Assembly: GCF_000308635.1 (NCBI RefSeq)
Contig: NZ_BAGD01000038.1
Span: forward strand, 1 to 48,431
Reading direction: 5' to 3'
Length of the DNA stretch: 48,431 bases
Origin: Nocardia otitidiscaviarum NBRC 14405
Lineage (GTDB): Bacteria > Actinomycetota > Actinomycetes > Mycobacteriales > Mycobacteriaceae
Each line of letters starts with the position of its first letter. Position 1 is the first letter of the stretch. Of this stretch, positions 31,954 to 41,045 are shown piece by piece. A program made the translations under genes and the position numbers. The notes beneath the pieces are model-generated. The model worked only from the letters and a program-made list of their open reading frames with translations, made no database searches and was not told where the DNA came from.

Positions 31954-32610
31954 ATGACCCAGCTCGCCGGAGCCGACGCTCTGACCGACCTCGATCCCGT
32001 CTTCGCCCAACTCGCCGTCGGCGCGGGCCACAGCCTGTGGGGCCTGCCGAATCTGACCGTGCGCGAGAAGGCGTTCATCTGCCTGACCGCCGACCTGTGT
32101 CACCCGCATCTGGATCAGCCGCTGGCCATGCACATCGGTATGGCCCTGACCAATGAGGTCGACCCGGAAGCCGTCCGGGAACTCTTCCGCCATCTGGCCC
32201 CCTACGTGGGCTACCCCATCGTGGTCTCGGCCTTCCAGCGCCTGACCGACCTGGGCCTGCCCGCGGCGAAGGACACCGACCCGGTCGCCCCGACACCGCC
32301 GTCCGACGCACTGGCCCGCACGGTCCGCGACCTCGAACGCCTGGACCCCGGCCTGGCCGCCTTCACCGAGGACCAGTTCGCCCAACGCTGGGCCCGCCCC
32401 CACCTCAGCATCCGCGAGCGCGCCCTCACCTGCCTGGTCGTGGACATCTTCTACCAAACCCTGGACGAATCCCTACGCCTGCACGCGGAACTGGCCCGAA
32501 CCGACGGCGCCACCGACGCGACCTTCCGCGACCTGATCCGCGGCGTCGCCGAATTCGGCCTGGCCCGCGCCTGGCGCGCCGCCCCGGCCCTCCTGGGCGA
32601 CAGCCGCTGA
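31954..32610 (+). CDS. Carboxymuconolactone decarboxylase family protein
   Basis: 218 residues with two CMD-like halves: LTVREKAFICLTADLCHPHL with LAMHIGMALTNEVDPEAVRE, and LSIRERALTCLVVDIFYQTL with LRLHAELARTDGATDATFRD. The CMD fold occurs in gamma-carboxymuconolactone decarboxylase and AhpD-like proteins; here each half has a Cys but no CxxC, so an AhpD peroxidase role is unlikely. It is co-directional with the SDR gene (14 bp). Strand and codon bias are clear. Confidence 0.82.
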   Translation: MTQLAGADALTDLDPVFAQLAVGAGHSLWGLPNLTVREKAFICLTADLCHPHLDQPLAMHIGMALTNEVDPEAVRELFRHLAPYVGYPIVVSAFQRLTDLGLPAAKDTDPVAPTPPSDALARTVRDLERLDPGLAAFTEDQFAQRWARPHLSIRERALTCLVVDIFYQTLDESLRLHAELARTDGATDATFRDLIRGVAEFGLARAWRAAPALLGDSR

Positions 32611-32653
32611 CTCCACCTTCACCACCGCAAAACCCGCTCCCGCCAGCGGATTA

Positions 32654-32687
32654 GGTACTACCCCCGAGTACTGGGTAGCGTAGTACC
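32654..32687. promoter_or_regulatory. Symmetric region upstream of the initiator tRNA
   Basis: GGTACTAC and GTAGTACC are perfect eight-base arms; inside them TACCC pairs with GGGTA, and AGTACT is near the middle. This nested symmetry ends six bases before the tRNA and overlaps where its promoter must be. It may be promoter-related structure or a protein site. Confidence 0.35.
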
Positions 32688-32693
32688 CACCGA

Positions 32694-32767
32694 CGCGGGG
32701 TGGAGCAGCTCGGTAGCTCGCTGGGCTCATAACCCAGAGGTCGCAGGTTCAAATCCTGTCCCCGCTA
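32694..32767 (+). tRNA. Initiator tRNA-Met (CAT)
   Basis: A 74-base cloverleaf: acceptor GCGGGG pairs with CCCCGC, and position 1 C faces T, the unpaired 1-72 position typical of initiators; D-arm GAGCAGCTCGGTAGCTC; anticodon stem CTGGG/CCCAG with three consecutive G-C pairs next to the loop CTCATAA, anticodon CAT at 32728-32730; T-loop TTCAAAT. The three G-C pairs and the 1-72 mismatch identify the formyl-methionine initiator. CCA is not encoded. Confidence 0.95.
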
Positions 32768-32776
32768 CTAACGAAG

Positions 32777-32808
32777 CGGCCCGGAACTTTCAGGTTCCGG
32801 GCCGTTTT
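32777..32808 (+). terminator. Intrinsic terminator of tRNA-Met
   Basis: An 11-base perfect stem, CGGCCCGGAAC / GTTCCGGGCCG, with loop TTTCAG, followed by TTTT. It lies ten bases after the tRNA and is a classic intrinsic terminator. Confidence 0.9.
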
Positions 32809-32839
32809 CGTATGTGCCGGACGCGTCCTCGTCCGTTGC

Positions 32840-32938
32840 TCAGGCCGGGGACGGTTCCCCGGCGGCCAGCCGGGCGGCGTCGGCGAGCTTCCGCAACGCG
32901 GACATGCGACAGTCCGGGCCGAGACGTGGGGTGGGCAT
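32840..32938 (-). CDS. Small ORF (32 residues) downstream of glpK
   Basis: Starts MPTPRLGPDCRMSALRKL and ends AAGEPSPA. It has a strong ribosome binding site AAGGAG eight bases before its ATG, similar to the AAGGAG before glpK. It lies 42 bp after the glpK stop on the same strand, so it is likely the third cistron of a glpF-glpK transcript. Function unknown. The evidence is the RBS, spacing and GC-biased codons; a chance ORF cannot be excluded. Confidence 0.45.
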   Translation of the reverse strand: MPTPRLGPDCRMSALRKLADAARLAAGEPSPA

Positions 32939-32980
32939 TGCTGTTTCTCCTTGGTAGCCGGGTGGATTAGGGGCGGAAGG

Positions 32981-34489
32981 TCAGTCCTCGACCCAATCGA
33001 AGGTCTTGGTGACGGCTTTCTTCCAGTTGCGGTACTCGGCTTCCCGGCGGGTCTCGTCCAGGGCGGGCTGCCAGCGCTTGTCCTCGGCCCAGTTCGTCCG
33101 GATGGCGTCCTCGCTCTCCCAGAATCCGACGGCGAGACCGGCGGCGTAGGCCGCGCCGAGCGCGGTGGTCTCCGCGACGACCGGGCGAATGACCTCGACT
33201 CCCAGGATGTCGGCCTGGAACTGCATGAGCAGTTCGTTGACGACCATGCCGCCGTCCACCTTGAGCGAGGTGAGCGCGACACCGGAGTCGGCGTTCATGG
33301 CGTCGATGACCTCGCGGGTCTGGAAGGCGGTGGCCTCCAGGACGGCCCGCGCGAGATGACCCTTGCTGACGAAGCGCGTCAGCCCGACGATCGCGCCGCG
33401 GGCATCGGAGCGCCAGTAGGGCGCGAACAGCCCGGAGAAAGCGGGCACGAAGTACGCGCCGCCATTGTCCTCGACGGTCCGCGCGTGCTCCTCGATCTCG
33501 GCCGCCGAACCGATCATGCCGAGGTTGTCGCGCAGCCACTGCACCAGCGAACCGGTCACCGCGATGGCCCCCTCCAGCGCGTACACCGGTTTGGCGTCGC
33601 CGAGCTGGTAGCAGACCGTGGTCAGCAGGCCATTGTTGGAGAGCACCTTGTCGTTTCCGGTATTGAGCAGCACGAAATTACCGGTGCCGTAGGTGTTCTT
33701 GGCTTCGCCGGGCGTCAGGCAGGCCTGGCCGAAGGTGGCGGCCTGCTGGTCGCCGAGAATGCCGGCGATGGGCACGCCGGCCAGCGCGCCGCGGGCGCGC
33801 ACCGTGCCGTACACCTCCGAGGACGAACGGATTTCGGGGAGCAGTGACAGCGGCACGCCCATCTCCGCCGCGATCTCCGAATCCCATTGCAGCGTCTCCA
33901 GATCCATCAGCAGCGTGCGCGAGGCATTGGTCGGATCGGTGGCGTGCACGCCACCGTCCGTACCGCCGGTCATATTCCACAGGATCCAGGTGTCCATATT
34001 GCCGAAGGCCAGTTCGCCCGCCTCCGCGCGCTCCCGGGCGCCTTCGACATTGTCCAGAATCCACTTGATCTTCGGTCCGGAGAAGTACGTCGCCAGCGGC
34101 AATCCGGTCTTTTCCCGGTACCGTTCCTGTCCGCCGCCGAGCTGGCCCAGCTCCTCGGCGATGCGGTCGGTGCGGGTATCCTGCCACACGATCGCGTTGT
34201 AGACCGGCTCCCCGGTGGCGCGATCCCAGACCACAGTGGTCTCGCGCTGGTTGGTGATGCCGACCGCGGCGATATCGGCGGCGGTGAGATCACCCTTGGC
34301 CAGTGCGCCCGCGACCACCGCGCGGGTGTTCTCCCAGACCTCGGCCGGATCGTGTTCCACCCAGCCCGCGCGCGGGAAGATCTGGCTGTGCTCGCGCTGG
34401 TCGACGGCGATGACCGTGCCCGCGTGGTCGAAGATCATGGCGCGGGTCGAGGTGGTGCCCTGGTCGATCGCTGCGACATATCGTGACAT
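32981..34489 (-). CDS. glpK: Glycerol kinase (copy 1, with glpF)
   Basis: 502 residues, FGGY family: N-terminal [64 protein letters not shown] and the C-terminal WAEDKRW region. It phosphorylates glycerol to glycerol-3-phosphate. All motifs expected of an active kinase are present. GAAGGAG precedes ATG by about ten bases. It follows glpF by 47 bp in the same direction, an uptake-kinase operon. A paralogue (36431-37939) is divergent and linked to an IclR regulator. Confidence 0.95.
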   Translation of the reverse strand: MSRYVAAIDQGTTSTRAMIFDHAGTVIAVDQREHSQIFPRAGWVEHDPAEVWENTRAVVAGALAKGDLTAADIAAVGITNQRETTVVWDRATGEPVYNAIVWQDTRTDRIAEELGQLGGGQERYREKTGLPLATYFSGPKIKWILDNVEGARERAEAGELAFGNMDTWILWNMTGGTDGGVHATDPTNASRTLLMDLETLQWDSEIAAEMGVPLSLLPEIRSSSEVYGTVRARGALAGVPIAGILGDQQAATFGQACLTPGEAKNTYGTGNFVLLNTGNDKVLSNNGLLTTVCYQLGDAKPVYALEGAIAVTGSLVQWLRDNLGMIGSAAEIEEHARTVEDNGGAYFVPAFSGLFAPYWRSDARGAIVGLTRFVSKGHLARAVLEATAFQTREVIDAMNADSGVALTSLKVDGGMVVNELLMQFQADILGVEVIRPVVAETTALGAAYAAGLAVGFWESEDAIRTNWAEDKRWQPALDETRREAEYRNWKKAVTKTFDWVED

Positions 34490-34536
34490 GGGGATTTCTC
34501 CTTCGGCGAAACTGTTTGGTGCTGCGCGTGATTCGA

Positions 34537-35337
34537 TCAGAAGATGAGCTGCGAGACGAGCCCGGCCAGCACGCCGCCGATCAGCGGGCCGACGACCGGG
34601 ACCCAGGAGTAGGCCCAGTCACTGGATCCGGCCGTGGGTTCGGGCGCCGGTCGGGCGGCCGCGCCCAGGCTCGCGGAGTGCGCGTGGACCGGCTCCGGGG
34701 CGGTGCGCCGCAGCGGCAGCACCGCGTGCGCGATGCGCGGGCCGAGGTCGCGGGCCGGGTTGATGGCGTAGCCCGTCGGGCCGCCGAGCGAGGCGCCGAT
34801 ACCGACCACCAGCAGCGCGACCGCGAGTGGGCCGAGACCGGAGGGCGTCTTCCCGAACGAGAGCACCACCAGGACCAGGATGAAGGTGCCGATCGCCTCG
34901 GTGGCGAGATTCCAGCCGTAGCTGCGGATGGCCGGGCCGGTCGAGAAGACGGCCAGCTTCTTGCCGTCGTCGGTCTCGGCGTCGAAATGCTGCTTGTACG
35001 CCACGAATACCAGACAGGCGCCGAGGAACGCGCCGAGGAGCTGCCCGGCCACATAGGCCACCGTCGATCCGAACGAGATGGCGACGCCCGGGGCGTACTC
35101 CTGGGCCCCGCTGCTCAGAATCCCCAGTGTCACCGCGGGATTGAGGTGCGCGCCGGACTTGAAGGCGACGTAGACGCCCGCCATCACGGCGAATCCCCAT
35201 CCGAAATTGATCAGCAGCCAGCCACCGTCGGCGCCCTTGGACTTCGCCAGCAGGACATTGGCCACGACTCCGCCGCCGAGCAGTATCAGCACTCCCGTGC
35301 CGAACACCTCGCTGACGAAAACCTCTGCGAGACCCAC
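34537..35337 (-). CDS. glpF: Glycerol facilitator (MIP family)
   Basis: 266 residues, six TM segments with the two MIP motifs HLNPAVT and [11 protein letters not shown]; the Asp after the second NPA is characteristic of glyceroporins rather than water channels. It carries glycerol into the cell for the kinase encoded 47 bp downstream. GTG 35337 is chosen because TTGGAG lies just before it and the protein then starts close to the first TM. The frame continues upstream, but that would read through the promoter region. Confidence 0.92.
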   Translation of the reverse strand: MGLAEVFVSEVFGTGVLILLGGGVVANVLLAKSKGADGGWLLINFGWGFAVMAGVYVAFKSGAHLNPAVTLGILSSGAQEYAPGVAISFGSTVAYVAGQLLGAFLGACLVFVAYKQHFDAETDDGKKLAVFSTGPAIRSYGWNLATEAIGTFILVLVVLSFGKTPSGLGPLAVALLVVGIGASLGGPTGYAINPARDLGPRIAHAVLPLRRTAPEPVHAHSASLGAAARPAPEPTAGSSDWAYSWVPVVGPLIGGVLAGLVSQLIF

Positions 35338-35438
35338 GATTGCTCCAATCGTCCGTGGGGTGGTCCCGGACCACGTTGCCCGGACCCCGAAAGTGCGCAG
35401 AACTCTACGGTGACGTGACACACATTCAATCCGGTCGG

Positions 35439-35471
35439 TTCGACAATGTCGAACGCTCGATTCCGTCGAAT
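35439..35471. promoter_or_regulatory. glp operator pair A
   Basis: TTCGACAATGTCGAA (35439-35453), a perfect seven-base palindrome about one base, followed six bases later by ATTCCGTCGAAT (35460-35471). It lies ten bases upstream of the glpF -35. Probably bound by the adjacent IclR-type regulator. Confidence 0.6.
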
Positions 35472-35497
35472 CTGCGCGTTACGCTGCCGAAAGGTGC

Positions 35498-35513
35498 TAT
35501 GACCTAGATCACA
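35498..35513. promoter_or_regulatory. CRP/GlxR-like binding site
   Basis: TATGACCTAGATCACA matches TGTGA-N6-TCACA in nine of ten conserved positions and has the central TA favoured by GlxR and mycobacterial CRP sites. It is halfway between the two inferred start points of transcription and would fit cAMP-dependent control of glycerol use. Confidence 0.6.
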
Positions 35514-35570
35514 ATTAAGAAGGCGCAGGTCATGATGGGGCGCCGACCGTGGGCACGCGGCGGTTCGGCG

Positions 35571-35601
35571 TTCGACATTGTCGGACTGCGTTCGATGGAA
35601 T
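35571..35601. promoter_or_regulatory. glp operator pair B
   Basis: TTCGACATTGTCGGA (35571-35585) and TTCGATGGAAT (35591-35601), five bases apart, mirror pair A; a 14-base segment (35569-35582) is the exact reverse complement of 35442-35455. The first half overlaps the -35 and the second fills the -35/-10 gap of the IclR gene, as expected for autorepression. Confidence 0.6.
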
Positions 35602-35613
35602 ACGTTGTCCGCT

Positions 35614-36378
35614 ATGCCGGGCCCGGTGCAATCGATCGAGCGTGCGGGCGCGATGCTGCAATTGCTCGCCCGCAGTTCAGGCGGTCTGGGTGTCGGTGAT
35701 ATCGCCAGCTCGCTCGAGCTCGCCAAGGGGACCGCGCACGGCATTCTGCGGACGCTGCAGGCCATCGGCTTCGTCGAACAGGATCGCGGCGGCGGGAAGT
35801 ACCGGCTCGGTACGGCACTGCGGTACTCGGGCGCCGGTCACCTGGACGCCAATGAACTGCGTTCCCGGGCGATCAACTGGGCCGACGCTCTCGCCGCGCG
35901 CAGCGGTGAGGCCGTCCGGATCGGTGTGGTGTCCCAGGACCGTGTTCTCGTGGCGCACCATGTCTTCCGGCCGGACGACACCCCGCAGACCCTCGATGTG
36001 GGCGCGCTGCTGCCGCTGCACGCCACCGCGCTCGGCAAGATCCTGCTCGCCTACGACAGTGATCTGGCGGCCCGCATCCGCGCCGGGAAGCTCGAGTCGC
36101 TCACCCGCCGCACCGTGATCCAACCGGCGCTGCTCGCCAAATCGCTGGCGGATGTCAGGGACAACGCGTGGGCCGGCGAGTACGGCGAACTCGAGCCCGG
36201 CGAGGCGAGCATCGCCGCCTCGATCCGCTCGCACGGCGGCCTGGTGGTCGGTGCGATCGGCATCTCCGGCGCCGCCGAACGGATCTTCCCGACCGGCCGG
36301 GGACCGGACCCGGCGCTGCTCGGCTACGTGCGTGACGCTGCCCGCGCGGTGTCGCGAGATCTGGTCGAGAACAAGTAA
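35614..36378 (+). CDS. IclR family regulator of the glycerol locus
   Basis: 254 residues: N-terminal winged helix-turn-helix ([20 protein letters not shown], then [22 protein letters not shown]) and a C-terminal IclR effector domain ([41 protein letters not shown]). Position between glpF-glpK and a second glpK, with operators on both sides, makes it a GylR-like regulator responding to glycerol or glycerol-3-phosphate; this is inference. ATG 35614 is preferred over ATG 35578, as the longer form would start inside the promoter. glpK copy 2 follows 52 bp downstream. Confidence 0.9.
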   Translation: MPGPVQSIERAGAMLQLLARSSGGLGVGDIASSLELAKGTAHGILRTLQAIGFVEQDRGGGKYRLGTALRYSGAGHLDANELRSRAINWADALAARSGEAVRIGVVSQDRVLVAHHVFRPDDTPQTLDVGALLPLHATALGKILLAYDSDLAARIRAGKLESLTRRTVIQPALLAKSLADVRDNAWAGEYGELEPGEASIAASIRSHGGLVVGAIGISGAAERIFPTGRGPDPALLGYVRDAARAVSRDLVENK

Positions 36379-36430
36379 ATCCCGGGGCGCGAGGGCCCCA
36401 ATTCGCTCTACCCGCAGAAAGGCGCGCCCA

Positions 36431-37939
36431 ATGACGCAGCGCTATGTGATGGCCATCGATCAGGGAACGACCTCGACCCGCTGCATAGTGTTCGACCCAG
36501 CCGGTCGGCTGGTCTCGGTGGCGCAGCGCGAACACCAGCACTACTTTCCCAAGCCCGGCTGGGTCGAACAGGATGCAATGGAGATCTGGCGCAATGTCGA
36601 TCGCATCATTCCCCGCGCCCTGCGCGATGCGAGCATCGCCCGCGAGCAGATTGTCGCGCTCGGCATTACCAATCAGCGCGAGACCAGCGTCGTCTGGGAC
36701 CGCCACACCGGGCATCCGGTGGGCAAGGCCATCGTGTGGCAGGACGTCCGCACCGCGGATCTGGTGCGATCGCTGAGCGATCGGACCGACGCCCACCGCG
36801 TGCCCGAGCTGAGCGGGCTGCCGCTGGGCACCTACTTCTCCGCGCCCAAGCTGCGCTGGCTGCTCGACTCCGTCCCCGGATTGCGGGCCCGCGCCGAACG
36901 CGGCGATGTCCTGTTCGGCACCATGGAGACCTGGCTGATCTGGAATCTGACCGGCGGCGTCGACGGCGGCATCCACCTCACCGACGTCACCAATGCCAGC
37001 CGGACCCTGCTGATGAATCTCGAGAACCTGGAGTGGGACCGGGAGTTGTTGTCCTTCTTCGATATTCCCCCGGCCATGCTGCCGGAGATCCGCTCCTCCA
37101 GCGAGGTCTACGGCGTCACGCGCCGCGTGGTGCCCGGCATCACCATCGCCGCCGCGCTCGGCGATCAGCAGGCGGCGCTGTTCGGGCAGACCTGTTTCTC
37201 CCGCGGGGACACCAAATGCACCTATGGCACCGGCGGTTTCCTACTCATGAACACCGGCCGGTCGCCGGTCCGGTCCACTCATGGACTACTCACCACCGTC
37301 GGCTACCGCATCGGCGACGCGCCGGCCATGTACGCGCTGGAAGGCTCCATCGCCGTCACCGGGTCACTGGTCCAGTGGTTCCGCGACGGGCTCGGATTGA
37401 TTTCCAGCGCACCGGAAATCGAGACGCTCGCCCGCACCGTCGACGACAACGGCGGCTGCTATATCGTGCCCGCCTTCTCCGGCCTGTTCGCGCCGCACTG
37501 GCGCAGCGAGGCCCGCGGCATCATCGTCGGGCTCACCTCCTATGTCACCAAGGGGCACCTGGCCCGGGCCGTGCTCGAGGCCACCGCGTGGCAGACCCGC
37601 GAGGTGGTCGACGCCATGAACGCCGACTCCGGGCTCCAGGCGACCGCGCTCAAGGTGGACGGCGGCATGACCACCGACCACCTGCTCATGCAGTTCGTGG
37701 CCGATGTCCTCGACGTTCCGGTCAAGCGCCCCATGGTCATCGAGACCGTCTCCCTGGGCGTCGCCTACGCCGCCGGGCTGGCCGTCGGCTACTGGGCCGA
37801 CCTCGAGGTGCTGCGCCGCAACTGGCATCGCGCGGCCGAATGGCAGCCGCAGGCGGATCCCGAACACGTGAAGGCCGAGTACGGCAATTGGAAGCGCGCG
37901 GTGGAACTCACCTTCGGCTGGTCCCAGCCGCCGAGATAG
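36431..37939 (+). CDS. glpK: Glycerol kinase (copy 2, with IclR gene)
   Basis: 502 residues, the same length as copy 1 and similar throughout ([64 protein letters not shown]). It phosphorylates glycerol; motifs appear intact. An AAAGG lies about ten bases before ATG. It is probably co-transcribed with the IclR gene, giving a regulator-linked kinase opposite the facilitator-linked one. The gene ends 13 bp before a convergent DUF742 gene. Different affinities or substrates for the two kinases are possible. Confidence 0.93.
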   Translation: MTQRYVMAIDQGTTSTRCIVFDPAGRLVSVAQREHQHYFPKPGWVEQDAMEIWRNVDRIIPRALRDASIAREQIVALGITNQRETSVVWDRHTGHPVGKAIVWQDVRTADLVRSLSDRTDAHRVPELSGLPLGTYFSAPKLRWLLDSVPGLRARAERGDVLFGTMETWLIWNLTGGVDGGIHLTDVTNASRTLLMNLENLEWDRELLSFFDIPPAMLPEIRSSSEVYGVTRRVVPGITIAAALGDQQAALFGQTCFSRGDTKCTYGTGGFLLMNTGRSPVRSTHGLLTTVGYRIGDAPAMYALEGSIAVTGSLVQWFRDGLGLISSAPEIETLARTVDDNGGCYIVPAFSGLFAPHWRSEARGIIVGLTSYVTKGHLARAVLEATAWQTREVVDAMNADSGLQATALKVDGGMTTDHLLMQFVADVLDVPVKRPMVIETVSLGVAYAAGLAVGYWADLEVLRRNWHRAAEWQPQADPEHVKAEYGNWKRAVELTFGWSQPPR

Positions 37940-37952
37940 CTGCCGCCGACTG

Positions 37953-38324
37953 TTACAGGGCCTGAATCCCTTTCAGGACCGCACGGAGCACGGTGAGGTC
38001 GTCGGCGGAACCCGGGCCGACGGCGGGAGCGCGGAAGTCGAGGACGCCGTCACCGATGAGATCTCCGACCAGGATTTTGGTCGCGGTGATCGGCAGGTGC
38101 AGCCGGGCGGCGATCTCGGCCACCGAGAGCGGCGATCGCGTCAACTCCACGATGGCGGCGTATTCGGGTTCGTGGCGGCGCAGCCTGCCGAGGCTGGAAG
38201 CCACCACTCGGGTGACCATGTCCACATCGGTGCGGCGGGTCTCGGATCGGCCACGCGTTACCGCGTAGAGCCGCACCACCGGCCCGGCTTCCTCGTCGTA
38301 CCACGAATCCGGTGAGTCGTTCAT
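37953..38324 (-). CDS. DUF742 family protein (conservon component)
   Basis: 123 residues: WYDEEAGPVVRLYAVTRGRS, then VDMVTRVVAS and a winged-helix-like LSVAEIAARLHLPITATKILVGDLI ending LRAVLKGIQAL (read in pieces). DUF742 is the CvnC protein of actinobacterial conservons, which pair a sensor kinase with a roadblock protein, DUF742 and a small GTPase. ATG 38324 overlaps the sensor kinase stop (38321), so they are coupled. The roadblock gene usually between them and the GTPase gene downstream are absent here. Confidence 0.88.
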   Translation of the reverse strand: MNDSPDSWYDEEAGPVVRLYAVTRGRSETRRTDVDMVTRVVASSLGRLRRHEPEYAAIVELTRSPLSVAEIAARLHLPITATKILVGDLIGDGVLDFRAPAVGPGSADDLTVLRAVLKGIQAL

Positions 38325-40340
38325 GAGTACTCGGGCTGCGCCGGAATTCGCTGCTCCCGAACAGGATCGGCAGCGCCCGTATCCGGAGCGGAGGTCGTGA
38401 GCGCGTTCGGGATCAGCACGATGGCCTTCACGCCGCCATAGACGGACTCCGTGAGCCGCACCGTAATACGGTGGCGGGCCGCCAGTTTCGCGACCACGAA
38501 CAAGCCGAGCCGGATATCTCCGGCCAGGGTCGCGACGCTGAAATCCGGTGGCTGTGCCAGCAGCGCGTTGCGGGCGGCCATATCCTCCTCGGTCATACCG
38601 AGGCCCTGATCGGAGATCTCGATGGCGATTCCCTTGCCGACCAGAGCACCGGTGATCTCGACGGGCGACTCCGGTGGGGAGAACGTGGTGGCATTGTCGG
38701 CCAGTTCCGCCAGCAGGTGGATGATATCGGTGACGGCGGGTCCGACGATCTGTGTCTCCGGCAGCTTTCGGACATGAATTCTGGTGTAGTCCAGCGATTC
38801 CGCGCCCGCACCGCGAACCACGTCGATCAGCGGCACCGGGTTGCGCCACTTGCGTCCCGGCTGTTCCCCGCCGAGCACGATGAGGTTCTCGGAGTTGCGC
38901 CGGGCCCGGGTCGCCAAGTGGTCGAGCTGGAACAGCAGTTTCAGCCGGTCCGGTTCCGGTTCCTCCCGCTCGGCCTTGTCGAGCAGGGCCAGCTGGCGGT
39001 GCACCACGCCCTGGGACCGGTGGGCGATCTTCACGAACACCGCGTTCACGCCCGCGCGGGTCTTGGCCTCGGCCACCGCCGCGTTCACCGCCGCCCGGTG
39101 TGCGCGGTTGAAAGCGTCGGCGACGTGGCCGATCTCGTCGGACCCGAAATCCAATCGGTCGGCGTCCTGGTCGAATTCCTCGCCGGCCGAGAGTCGGCGG
39201 ATGGTGTCCGGCAATCGTTCATCGGCCAGTTCCAGGGTGTCCCGGCGTAGCCGGCGCAGGCGCGCGATGAACTTGTTGGCGAGCACCAGCGCGCCGAGGA
39301 AGGCCAGTAGCGCGAGCGAGAGTACGCCCGCTCCGGCTGACAGCGAGTTCCGCTCGAGCCGATTGCCTTGTTCGGTCGCCTCGAAATGCGCGTCGACACT
39401 TTGGTTTTCCCACAGGTTGAGCAGATCGCGCCGGACCGTGCCAGCGACCTGCTGCCATTCGGTCAGCGTCAGCGGTAGCGGATCGGCGGATTCACCGGAA
39501 GAACGACCGCTGTCGCCGGCCGCGGTGACCGGGCCTCGCTGGATGATCGCGTCCTCCATGGCGCGCAGCCGCTGCCATTCGGTGCTGGCGGTGATCGCCT
39601 TCCATTGGTCCAGGTGCGCCCCCTGCAGCACCGACCCGATGTAGGCGACCTCGCCGCGTCCGTCGCCGATGTATCCGGTCAATTCCACCAGCAGCTCCGG
39701 CGACAGCTCCCCGGTGAGCATCATCAGCGAGCCCAAACCACTGGTCCGCGAGATGGATTCGGCGGCCCGCAACGCATGCACCGACTTGTACAGTTCGACC
39801 GCGATATGGGAATCGGGTGCGACGTCCGCCGAGATCAGCCAGCCGTTGATGATGGCGGCGACCGCCATGCTGTACGCGGTGAACGCCTCCGCGGCCGGAA
39901 TCGCGCGCGTCGATCGCGGCCCGCAGGGCCGGCACCTTCTGGCCGACACCGACCCGGAAGAACCCGTCCTTCAGATCGGGCCGCAGCTCCGACAGCGCAT
40001 TGGCCTGGGCCACCACCGCCGCGTACCCCGCATCGGACTGCTTGCGCGCCGCCGGCAAGGCGAATCCGGCCGAGTCGTCTCCGGCCAGGAACAACAGCGA
40101 GAGCCGGCGCTCCTCCTGGAACGCCTCGATCATCATGATCGACGGCCCGGAGGTGCCGCGCGCCAGTTCGGCGAACCGGTTGGCCTCCCGCCCGCTCTGC
40201 ACCAGATAGGCGGATCCGCCTATCCCGATCGCGAGCAACGCGATACTCGGAATGAGCACAATGACCAGCACTCTGGTCCGGACGCTGACGGTCCGCCGCC
40301 ACCGTGCTGAGATCTTGCGGAGGAAACTGCTGCCGATCAC
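38321..40340 (-). pseudogene. Conservon-type sensor histidine kinase with NIT domain, frameshifted
   Basis: One gene split into two frames. The N-terminal part (GTG 40340 to about 39905) has TM1 and the start of a nitrate/nitrite-sensing NIT domain (SIMMIEAFQEERRLSLLFLAG); it ends in QKVPALRAAIDARDS. The next frame resumes as IPAAEAFTAYSMAVAAI and carries the rest of NIT, TM2 (LSLALLAFLGALVLANKF), HAMP, the CvnA-type dimerisation region and an ATPase domain (LAELADNATTFSPPESPVEI, ISDQGLGM). The shift of one base lies at 39895-39910, in a CGCGCG run of the plus sequence, which also fits a two-base loss. The remainder is intact, so a recent mutation or a sequencing error is likely. Confidence 0.8.
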
Positions 40341-40479
40341 CGAATTCTCGCCTACTCACAGGTCTGGCTAACCGCCAGCGGTTCTCGCAAAGCTAGTCAC
40401 TGAAACGCCACCCCCGCAACACTTTCGCCGATTACGGCCAGAAGTCCGGATGTACTGCGCACCGCGGCGGATGACAACA

Positions 40480-40575
40480 TCGGCTGGGCCACACCGTGGT
40501 CATGGCGTATCGGTCGGCGAACTTCGACGCGGAAGCCTTCAACGATCCGTTCACCTTCGACGTCCCGGCGCGATA
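40480..40575 (+). pseudogene. Cytochrome P450 C-terminal fragment
   Basis: In one frame HTVVMAYRSANFDAEAF and NDPFTFDV match the meander region found before the haem-binding loop of P450s (S-A-N-R-D-x-x-x-F-x-D-P-x-x-F-D). Neither the ExxR helix nor the Cys loop is present, so it is a remnant of about 30 residues. Confidence 0.5.
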
Positions 40576-40589
40576 TCGCGCGCCATCTC

Positions 40590-40830
40590 CAGCGCCGCCG
40601 ACACCATCGGCGGTGAATACGGCCCGCGGTCGCTGCGCACCCTGCGCGCGGGCGGCATTGTCGTCTCGCTCGCCTCGCCCGTGGAGGCGGGGCTGTCCGA
40701 GGTAGCCGATCCGCTGGGGTTGCGGGCGCGGTTCATGATCGTGGAAGCGGATCGGGCCGGGATGCGGGAGATCGCGGCGCTGGCCGGATCCGGTCGATTG
40801 ACGCCGCGCGTCGATACGTCACCGAGACCT
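40590..40830 (+). pseudogene. Zinc-type/quinone oxidoreductase (MDR) C-terminal fragment
   Basis: ADTIGGEYGPRSLRTLRAGG, IVVSLASPVEAGL, and LRARFMIVEADRAGMREIAALAGSGRL follow the C-terminal half of NADPH:quinone reductase-like MDR proteins (DxxGG then LRPGG then FxxVEPD). The nucleotide-binding N-terminal half and the final segment are missing. It lies directly after the P450 fragment, in another frame. Confidence 0.5.
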
Positions 40831-41045
40831 GTCCGCCGCTGGGAGGATGATCACCGACTGCTACTCTTCTCGCAGCTCACGGTACTCAATATCGGTCGGG
40901 TCGAGCCCGTTCTGGAGTGTGCCGGTACCCGTGCTGTTCCTGTAAGAGCGGCCCCGCTGCCCGGACATGGTCTGTCGCTGTGCCTGCTCGAGCAGCAGCG
41001 ATAGCGCGTGCTCGACTTCCGATAGTCACGCCGAAGGAATGGGTG

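Larger units (their letters stand above)
35402..35606. promoter_or_regulatory. Divergent glp promoter region
   Basis: Minus-strand promoter for glpF: TTGAAT (35424-35429) and TAGAGT (35402-35407), 16 bases apart. Plus-strand promoter for the IclR gene: TTGTCG (35578-35583), 17 bases, TACGTT (35601-35606), then seven bases to ATG 35614, implying a leaderless mRNA. Between them lie two operator pairs in mirror arrangement and a central CRP-like site, listed separately. Confidence 0.6.
40341..41045. other. Spacer with gene debris between sensor kinase and haloperoxidase-like gene
   Basis: 705 bp with no intact gene, holding the P450 and dehydrogenase fragments listed next. The part from about 40840 to 41045 is AT-poor, without motifs, and contains no recognised signal. 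Confidence 0.5.
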
